This document shows, piece by piece, positions 1 to 3,959 of a stretch of DNA of 9,325 nucleotides. Position 1 is the first letter of the stretch. Every line of letters starts with the position of its first letter. The translations under genes and the position numbers were made by a program. This DNA is from Chloroflexota bacterium (GTDB lineage: Bacteria; Chloroflexota; Anaerolineae; Ardenticatenales; Ardenticatenaceae). Below the pieces are notes generated by a model. The model did no database searches and had not been told where the DNA came from. It saw only the letters and a list, made by a program, of their open reading frames with translations. The DNA lies in contig DOUV01000230.1 in the NCBI GenBank assembly GCA_003520455.1, forward strand, positions 1 to 9,325, read 5' to 3'.

Positions 1-241
1 CACGTTAACGGCGAAGCCGAAGTTGAGAACCCCAGTCGAGGTTACTCGGTTTCTCGCTCACGCGTGGAGGCATCGAGAACTGTGATACCAACGAGCTGGC
101 TATCTCGATAGCGGAGCAATATACCCTCGTCCATCATCTCCGAGTCAGTCGCCTTCTGGGGACGCTGGAAGCTAATATAGAGCACATCGGCCTCACTATC
201 ATAGTCTACCCAGAAGCGTCGCACAGGAAATTCGATGAGCA
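1..241. repeat. Direct repeat, copy A (241 bp visible)
   Basis: These bases recur at 3269-3509 in the same orientation with one mismatch that I can find (G at 48, C at 3316). The copy contains the 3' four fifths of the DUF2283 gene and, on its left, the start of a sensor-protein scrap. Homology ends at 241/3509, inside the DUF2283 coding region; the left limit is unknown because the window starts inside the repeat. The spacing between copies is 3268 bp. Near identity implies a recent duplication or gene conversion, or an assembly artefact. Confidence 0.95.
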
Positions 242-296
242 ACGGAACGGCCTGAAAGACTGAGTCAGGAATTCCAGGGCCTATTGTCTTTTCCAT
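42..296 (-). CDS. DUF2283 family protein, putative antitoxin of a toxin-antitoxin-like pair
   Basis: An 84-residue protein. Residues about 29-80 match the DUF2283 pattern: a VDYDSEADVLYISF strand pair, then a stretch ending in GILLRYRD and LVGITVLDAS. DUF2283 proteins are small beta-rich proteins of unknown biochemical role, often encoded beside small nuclease-like or RelE-like genes. The start ATG at 296 has a good purine-rich ribosome site (AGAGGAAAGG, 301-310). The start lies inside the end of the upstream gene (16-bp overlap, 281-296), so the two are translationally coupled, as in many toxin-antitoxin operons. A second, 5'-truncated copy lies at 3310-3519. The family call is firm; the antitoxin role is inferred from gene pairing only. 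Confidence 0.85.
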   Translation of the reverse strand: MEKTIGPGIPDSVFQAVPLLIEFPVRRFWVDYDSEADVLYISFQRPQKATDSEMMDEGILLRYRDSQLVGITVLDASTRERETE

Positions 297-580
297 ATAG
301 CCTTTCCTCTATCAATCTTGCTGGTGAAGTAAGCAGTGATGACGAAGCCATCATCAGCGGATACTTCTCGATAGACAACCATAAGGTACCGTTTGCGTCC
401 GTGGCCGTGTACAGCGATCAGAGCACCTCGATAACCGCGGAGGACCAAATCGGGATCCTCGACGCTGTCCAAGACATCATCATAGTAGCCTGCCAGATCG
501 TCATGGTTTTCCACGATGTGGAACCAGCGCTCGGTTGTCAGCCGGATCGGGACACCATTGACAGACAGAGCAATATCCAT
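281..580 (-). CDS. Small PBECR/RelE-like nuclease-fold protein, putative toxin
   Basis: A 99-residue protein opening with a VNGVPIRLTTERWFHIVENH segment, then a helix, VLDSVEDPDLVLRG, and a C-terminal YLMVVYREVSADDGFVITAY strand pair. This resembles the small proteins grouped with the phage-Barnase-EndoU-ColicinE5/RelE-like (PBECR) nuclease fold that are commonly paired with DUF2283 genes in cyanobacteria and Chloroflexota. Conserved-looking polar residues include His near 22 and 26 (HIVENH), and Arg and Tyr in VVYRE. The start ATG at 580 has no clear ribosome site but sits about 45 bases below a perfect TATAAT box. The gene is intact and first in the operon, overlapping the DUF2283 gene by 16 bp. 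RNase activity is inferred from fold resemblance; a non-toxic housekeeping role cannot be excluded. Confidence 0.75.
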   Translation of the reverse strand: MDIALSVNGVPIRLTTERWFHIVENHDDLAGYYDDVLDSVEDPDLVLRGYRGALIAVHGHGRKRYLMVVYREVSADDGFVITAYFTSKIDRGKAIWKRQ

Positions 581-630
581 AATCAGGGGCCAATGCAGTG
601 AACATGTGGGTGGTCGACGGTGGCGGATAA

Positions 631-659
631 ATTATACAACAGGTGGTCAGAGAAAGCCA
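631..659 (-). promoter_or_regulatory. Likely promoter of the PBECR/DUF2283 pair
   Basis: On the minus strand 631-636 reads TATAAT, a perfect sigma-70 -10 box. At 17-bp spacing the -35 position (654-659, TGGCTT) is weak. The box lies 50 bases upstream of the ATG at 580 and points at it. The leader between them shows no strong ribosome site. Confidence 0.45.
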
Positions 660-694
660 CGGGTCGATGTACTCATGTACTCCGCTTTTGCTGG

Positions 695-960
695 TCACCA
701 CTCCAGGGTCTCCTGCGCGCCCCAGCCCAGGTCCTCGTCGACCAGGTCAATGCGCCTGGGGGTCACGCGAACCACGAGGTAGAGCGCATCCAGCTGCAGG
801 GCGGAGACCCAGCGGGGCAATAAGCGAGTCCAGTCGGGCGCCTCGACCGGCCGGGCTGTGCCCTGAATTTGCAGCCAGCGCCGGAGGAAGCTTGGACGAT
901 CAATGCCACCGTGGGGTTTTGCGTCAGGTGGTGGGCCACGTCCGCCCAGCGGGGCACCAG
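695..960 (-). pseudogene. Broken 3' part of a PPOX-class (pyridoxamine 5'-phosphate oxidase-like, flavin/F420) gene
   Basis: The minus-strand translation gives RWADVAHHLTQNPTVALIVQ in one frame (about 957-890). It then continues in another frame from about 880 to the TGA at 695-697 with WLQIQGTARPVEAPDW, ALYLVVRVTPRRIDLVDE and a final GWGAQETLEW. This order (helix of 'non-processed' residues, then the beta-barrel strand with GTARPVE, then RRIDLVD) is the layout of PPOX-family split-barrel proteins. The frame change near 876-890 and the missing N-terminal third show that the gene is dead. Upstream it is joined directly to a fragment of an unrelated ATPase. Family assignment is by eye and moderately sure. 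Confidence 0.6.
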
Positions 961-1068
961 TGCAGATCGTCCAGGATCAGGGCAAAGGGTCCGAGAGGGT
1001 TTCCAGCACGTCGTTGATCAACACACTCACCGGGCGCCACGCTTCGGCGCCCGGCCCGCTCGCCCCCC
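961..1068 (-). pseudogene. Fragment of a MalT/LuxR-type STAND ATPase gene
   Basis: The minus-strand reading gives GAEAWRPVSVLINDVLETLS in one frame, then FALILDDLHW after a frame change close to 990. 'LIN.L......F.L.LDD.H' is the Walker B region of the MalT-like regulators (LuxR family) that are abundant in Chloroflexota. Only about 35 codons survive, with no P-loop and no HTH. The fragment runs straight into the PPOX remnant without a gap, so the two are a recombination scar. Two perfect GC-rich inverted repeats (1030-1054 and 1065-1080) lie in or next to this fragment. Confidence 0.5.
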
Positions 1069-1092
1069 CGATGTCGGGGGATGCGGATTGAC

Positions 1093-1436
1093 CTATGGCT
1101 TCCTCGAAATCAGGCCCTGTAGCATATTGCGAATTTGGTCGAGCACGTTTGAGTTAACCCGTCCGAAGGTTTTAACCATGATCGATTGCGACAGCGTGTA
1201 CAGCTTGTCAACTCGCACTTTGCCTGGCCTGTTCAAGTTGCCCTGCTCCAGGTCGGACGACGTGATGGTGAAACTGTAATCTACAGCGACCGGGTTGGAC
1301 GTCATCGCTACAACGAGGATGTCCATGGTTTTTCGGTTGTAGGCATTGTTGGAAATGACAATAACAGGTCGTCGCTTCTGTGTAGAGAGTCGGTAAAGGG
1401 GATCGGAATCAAGATGATATCGCCCTGGTCAGGCAT
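1093..1436 (-). pseudogene. MazF/PemK-family mRNA interferase toxin, frameshifted
   Basis: From the ATG at 1434-1436 the product begins MPDQGDIILIPIPFTDSLHR, the standard MazF/PemK N-terminus (GDI.L...PFTD). The next expected strand, RPVIVISNNAYNRKTMDILV, is in another frame. The rest (VVAMTSN, LNRPGKVRVDKLYTLSQSI, KTFGRV) follows in that frame to the stop at 1093. One missing base near 1371-1382 explains this: the span is 344 nt, one short of 345, and restoring it gives a normal-length product of about 114 residues. MazF proteins cleave mRNA at short motifs; this copy should make only a 21-residue MazF stub plus out-of-frame residues. Its start overlaps the antitoxin stop by 8 bp. A sequencing error could mimic the shift. 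Confidence 0.85.
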
Positions 1437-1549
1437 TGTTCCAATCCTTATCATCGAAGGGGTTGTCCCAAAAATCGAGGCTACTCTCGGCGGCTGACAA
1501 TAAATCGTTGAAAGCTTCAGCCGGTTCTTCAATCACGAAGACGGTCACA
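1429..1549 (-). pseudogene. Antitoxin gene, 3' fragment (interrupted by the IS element)
   Basis: This holds the downstream part of the antitoxin of the MazF pair; 1542-1549 is one target-duplication copy. It encodes TVFVIEEPAEAF and the acidic/aromatic tail SSLDFWDNPFDDKDWNNA, ending in a TGA that overlaps the toxin ATG. The same tail style ('SSLDFWDN..DD..WNNA') is known from small antitoxins paired with MazF/PemK toxins in cyanobacteria and Chloroflexota; in such pairs the C-terminal tail usually contacts the toxin. The reading frame stays open into the IS up to an ATG at 1662, so a chimeric 77-residue product is formally possible, but that ATG has no ribosome site. Confidence 0.85.
1542..1549. 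repeat. Target-site duplication, left copy
   Basis: CGGTCACA directly abuts the left inverted repeat and is repeated exactly at 2816-2823. Eight bases is the usual duplication length for IS256-family insertion. The flanking base does not match, so the duplication is exactly 8 bp. Confidence 0.92.
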
Positions 1550-1582
1550 GGTGGTATAACGAGTGTTGTGTAAAAGAGCGGG
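1550..1582 (+). repeat. IS left terminal inverted repeat
   Basis: It aligns without gaps to the reverse complement of 2783-2815 at about 24 of 33 positions, including an uninterrupted TGTGTAAAAG core. Both outer ends start GGT. Confidence 0.85.
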
Positions 1583-1624
1583 AGCCAGGTATCCTGATAG
1601 GTGACCAAACCCAAGGAGGATACG

Positions 1625-2806
1625 ATGACTCCCAAGCAAGAGAATAGCAACGTGCCGAGCATCGGTCAAGCTGAATTTCAGGCTCTGGTGGCGGAAAAGC
1701 TGCGGGCGGCGATTCGGCTGACGCTGGTGACTGTCCTGGAAGAAGAAGTGACGGCGCTGATCGGCGCGGGGCGGTACGAGCGGAGCGCGCGCCGTCGGGA
1801 TCAACGCAACGGGAGCTACAGCCGAGATCTGGTGACGAGCATGGGGACAATTGAAGCGTTGCCGGTGCCACGGACGCGGAAGGGCTTTCGGACCCAACTC
1901 TTCGAGCGCTATGCGCGCCGCCAAGCGGAATTGGACGCAGCGATCAGCGAGATGTTCGTCGCCGGGGCGAGCACCATCCCAGTTGGCGCGGTGATTAAGA
2001 CGCTGACCGGCAGCAAGCCCAGCCCCTCCACGGTCTCGCGCGTCTTTCACGGCTTGCAGGCCGAGTTCGATGCCTGGAAAACGCGGGCGCTTGCGCCCCA
2101 CTATCGCTACGTCTTTGCCGACGGGACCTCCTTTACCGTGATCTACGACGACGAAGGGCACAAGACGCCGATCCTGGCGGTTATCGGGATCGACACCGAA
2201 GGCCAGCGCGAGGGGCTGGGCTTCACGATTGGCGAGCGCCAAAACCAGGGCGCCTGGGAAGGCGTGCTTGCTGATCTCAAAGCCCGCGGCGTGCGCACCA
2301 GTGACCTGTGGATCACTGATGGGCACCACGCCATGCTGAACGCCATTGCCCTCAAGTTCCCTGACAGCCGGCGCCAACGCTGCGTCAAGCATAAGATCGA
2401 AAACGTCTTGAGCTACGTCCCGCTCTCCAAGCGTGACCAGCTTGAGCCCGAACTCAAGGCCATCTTCTATCAGGAGTCGCGTGAGCAAGCCGAGCAGACC
2501 TTGGCGGCCTTCGTCGCGAAGCATGCCAAGACCTATCCCACCGCCATCGCGTGCCTCAAGCGTGACCAAGAGGCCTGCTTGACCTTCTACGACTTCCCGC
2601 AAGAACACTGGAAGACCATCCGCACGACCAATGTCATCGAACGCCTCTTCCTCGATGTCAAGAAGCGCAGTCACAAGATGGCGGCCGCTTTTCGCAACGA
2701 AGCCAGCTGCCTGCTGCTCTTCTTCGCTGTCGTGCGCACCATCAAGTTCAGACGCATCGCGATGCGGCCCGCTCTCGCCTGGCCTGCCCTTTTACACACA
2801 TCTTGA
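1625..2806 (+). CDS. IS256-family (Mutator-type) DDE transposase
   Basis: A 393-residue protein from ATG 1625, chosen because a strong AAGGAGGA ribosome site (1613-1620) precedes it by 4 bases; a GTG at 1601 lies upstream of that site. The three acidic residues fit the family: D166 in FADGTSF, D232 in WITDGHHAML and E339 in RTTNVIERLFLDVKKRS. The N-terminal part has the family's RRDQRNGSYSRDL and VPRTRKGF segments, and CVKHKIENV lies between the second and third acid residues. The usual family length is about 390-410 residues, so this copy is complete. It catalyses cut-and-paste or copy-out transposition of the surrounding element at the DNA ends. The stop lies just inside the right inverted repeat. 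Confidence 0.95.
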   Translation: MTPKQENSNVPSIGQAEFQALVAEKLRAAIRLTLVTVLEEEVTALIGAGRYERSARRRDQRNGSYSRDLVTSMGTIEALPVPRTRKGFRTQLFERYARRQAELDAAISEMFVAGASTIPVGAVIKTLTGSKPSPSTVSRVFHGLQAEFDAWKTRALAPHYRYVFADGTSFTVIYDDEGHKTPILAVIGIDTEGQREGLGFTIGERQNQGAWEGVLADLKARGVRTSDLWITDGHHAMLNAIALKFPDSRRQRCVKHKIENVLSYVPLSKRDQLEPELKAIFYQESREQAEQTLAAFVAKHAKTYPTAIACLKRDQEACLTFYDFPQEHWKTIRTTNVIERLFLDVKKRSHKMAAAFRNEASCLLLFFAVVRTIKFRRIAMRPALAWPALLHTS

Positions 2807-2815
2807 CATACGACC
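2783..2815 (-). repeat. IS right terminal inverted repeat
   Basis: This is the partner of 1550-1582, with the shared core CTTTTACACA on the plus strand and a terminal ACC. The transposase stop codon (2804-2806) falls inside it. Confidence 0.85.
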
Positions 2816-2823
2816 CGGTCACA
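2816..2823. repeat. Target-site duplication, right copy
   Basis: CGGTCACA is identical to 1542-1549 and begins at the first base after the IS. Confidence 0.92.
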
Positions 2824-2909
2824 CGCGCCCCAGGAGGAAAGGGAACGTGCAGTTCCACACGTCCTTCTTCCATGACTTCGATATCGTACTTCAAAGCGGT
2901 TTGAGGCAT
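2816..2909 (-). pseudogene. Antitoxin gene, 5' fragment (interrupted by the IS element)
   Basis: ATG at 2907-2909, preceded by an AGGAAG ribosome site (2919-2924) at 8-base spacing, begins MPQTALKYDIEVMEEGRVEL and runs HVPFPPGARVT into the target duplication. Spliced to 1429-1541 it gives a 207-nt, 68-residue gene (94 nt here plus 113 nt there) with no stop. The N-terminal half looks like a short beta-strand DNA-binding or scaffold segment; I cannot place it in a named antitoxin fold. Left as it is, translation reads from here into the IS. It lies about 50 bases below a plausible promoter. Confidence 0.88.
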
Positions 2910-2965
2910 GGATATGAACTTCCTATGTTATGGCCTTCTGGAAGCAATCATCCAAAGCATGCCCA

Positions 2966-2994
2966 ATTGTAGCGTGAAGTGTGGCGCCCAACAA
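2966..2994 (-). promoter_or_regulatory. Likely promoter of the interrupted antitoxin-toxin operon
   Basis: On the minus strand there is a -35-like TTGTTG (2989-2994), a 17-bp spacer and a -10-like TACAAT (2966-2971). A start near 2959 would leave a leader of about 50 bases to the antitoxin ATG at 2909. Spacing is ideal and both hexamers are fair. Because the IS lies inside the first gene, this promoter no longer feeds the toxin directly. Confidence 0.45.
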
Positions 2995-3048
2995 GCGGCT
3001 GGCCGTAACGCCAGAGCTGATCTTGCTGGCGAACCCATGCTGTCAGCG

Positions 3049-3195
3049 TCACGCAGCCGGGGCGAAGGCGGCCAAGCGAGAGAGCTTGACCCTCGCCAGC
3101 GGGCGAGCGCCCAAGCGGTCGTAGACCCGCCCAACATTGATGGCGGCGGCCGTCAGGATGTGCTGCAAGTGGGTTCTGGCGAGCCCGATCATTCG
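3049..3195 (-). pseudogene. C-terminal remnant of an IS1182-like transposase
   Basis: The minus strand from about 3192 to the TGA at 3049-3051 reads MIGLARTHLQHILTAAAINV, then a basic RLAAFAPAA end. 'GLA+THLQH..TAAA.N..R' is the conserved C-terminal helix of IS1182-type (IS4-related DDE) transposases. About 48 codons remain, with none of the catalytic domain. It is abutted on its upstream side by an unrelated membrane-protein scrap, so it is a deletion or recombination relic. It shares no sequence with the IS256-family element nearby. Confidence 0.6.
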
Positions 3196-3303
3196 GCTTG
3201 CGCCGGAAGAGCACGGCGGCCAGCGAGAAGGCGACCAGGGCGGCTGCGATGGAAGCCAGCGCGTTGAGCACGTTAACGGCGAAGCCGAAGTTGAGAACCC
3301 CAG
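3186..3303 (-). pseudogene. Scrap of a membrane-sensor (histidine-kinase-like) gene
   Basis: One open frame reads GVLNFGFAVNVLNALASIAA, then a hydrophobic run (ALVAFSLAAVLF) ending RRKPNDR. It resembles the N-terminal multi-membrane region of Chloroflexota sensor kinases, where a hydrophobic helix is followed by 'WRKPNDRMALL'. Only about 39 codons survive, fused to the IS1182-like tail. The beginning of the same scrap is also present at window bases 1-35 as part of the direct repeat. The assignment is weak. Confidence 0.35.
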
Positions 3304-3509
3304 TCGAGGTTACTCCGTTTCTCGCTCACGCGTGGAGGCATCGAGAACTGTGATACCAACGAGCTGGCTATCTCGATAGCGGAGCAATATACCCTCGTCC
3401 ATCATCTCCGAGTCAGTCGCCTTCTGGGGACGCTGGAAGCTAATATAGAGCACATCGGCCTCACTATCATAGTCTACCCAGAAGCGTCGCACAGGAAATT
3501 CGATGAGCA
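3269..3509. repeat. Direct repeat, copy B
   Basis: It matches 1-241 with one mismatch (3316). It ends abruptly at 3509, within a DUF2283 codon, where it meets the end of an HNH pseudogene. The partner gene present in copy A (the PBECR-like protein) is absent here. Confidence 0.95.
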
Positions 3510-3519
3510 GTAGGATCAA
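3310..3519 (-). pseudogene. DUF2283 gene, 5'-truncated duplicate
   Basis: This is identical in protein to the last 65 residues of the copy at 42-296 (from LLIEFPVRRFWVDYD to the end), but the first 19 residues are replaced by four (MILL) from a TTG at 3517-3519. The DUF2283 core is complete, so a 69-residue product could still fold. Its putative toxin partner is missing and there is no clear ribosome site. It starts 3 bases after the stop of the HNH remnant, so any expression would be by read-through. It could act as an orphan antitoxin, but that is speculative. Confidence 0.7.
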
Positions 3520-3522
3520 GTT

Positions 3523-3840
3523 TCAATCTTCAGGTGGATGCCAGCCGGCGATGACCCAGAGCCGCCGCACGGCGACCATATCCGGATGATTCAGGCGCAG
3601 TGCGCTGACGGTTGTTCTCCCGGTTGCTGTAATCCCCTGAATGACCGTGCCTTCCTCAACCAGGCGAAGTGATCGCGCCAGCGTTGCGTTCGGGGATTGA
3701 ACAATGGGACCACATCGTCTGTTTCCGGGTCAACTGCTTCGAGTTGATCGCCTTTGTACCGGTTGCACAGAGGGCAAGCCAACTACAAGTTGTCCTCAGT
3801 GGCCAGCCCGCCACGCGATTCCGGAATGCGGGGCCCTGCG
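3523..3840 (-). pseudogene. HNH endonuclease pseudogene (C-terminal half)
   Basis: Reading leftward from about 3830, one frame gives RIPESRGGLATEDNL, then an in-frame TAG, then LACPLCNRYKGDQLEAVDPE and VVPLFNPRTQRWRDHFAW. After a one-base shift near 3655-3665 come VEEGTVIQGITATGRTTV, ALRLNHPDMVAVRRLW and VIAGWHPPED, with a TGA at 3523-3525. 'ESRGG....NL.LAC..CN..KG' is the second half of the HNH motif, and the rest matches the tail of the restriction-like HNH proteins common in cyanobacteria and Chloroflexota. The first His and the zinc-binding CxxC before it are not recognisable. With a nonsense codon, a frameshift and no N-terminus, it is dead. Confidence 0.8.
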
Positions 3841-3959
3841 CCTCAACGCTGCTGCCGGCCAGGGTCAGCAGCAAGCCACACAATCAGCAGACTGATTCAG
3901 ATGTTCCGTCTCATTGGAAAGTCTCCCTTCGCCACAGATGAGGGGATGCTCGTTGCCCT

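Larger units (their letters stand above)
1550..2815 (+). mobile_element. Complete IS256-family insertion sequence, 1266 bp
   Basis: The element has one transposase gene, imperfect terminal inverted repeats of about 33 bp starting GGT at both ends, and an 8-bp target duplication. It sits inside a minus-strand antitoxin gene, with its transposase pointing the opposite way. The boundaries are supported independently: deleting 1550-2823 (element plus one duplication copy) restores an open 68-codon reading frame across the joint. The transposase is full length and all ends are present, so the element looks recently inserted and potentially active. Confidence 0.93.

Noticed and set aside
1030..1080. 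Two GC-rich perfect hairpins (1030-1054 with 9-bp arms, 1065-1080) just after the toxin stop, considered as a terminator
   Set aside because: Neither is followed by a T-rich run in the minus direction, and the larger one falls within codons of the ATPase remnant, so it may be chance in high-GC coding sequence. A weak termination effect remains possible.
1371..1382. Programmed frameshift in the MazF-like gene
   Set aside because: There is no slippery heptamer or clear downstream structure; a simple one-base deletion or sequencing error explains it better.
1529..2674. Long minus-strand open frame (about 380 codons) opposite the transposase
   Set aside because: It is antisense to a clear IS256-family transposase, lacks recognisable domains and is rich in odd Arg/Pro/Gly runs; it is a by-product of high-GC codon use.
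1..3840. Whole left half as a novel defence island
   Set aside because: It has toxin-antitoxin, HNH and transposase parts, but most are broken remnants from different sources; only the PBECR/DUF2283 pair and the IS are intact.
3841..3959. Gap after the metallopeptidase stop searched for a terminator
   Set aside because: I found no convincing stem-loop with a T-tract on the minus strand in these roughly 120 bases.
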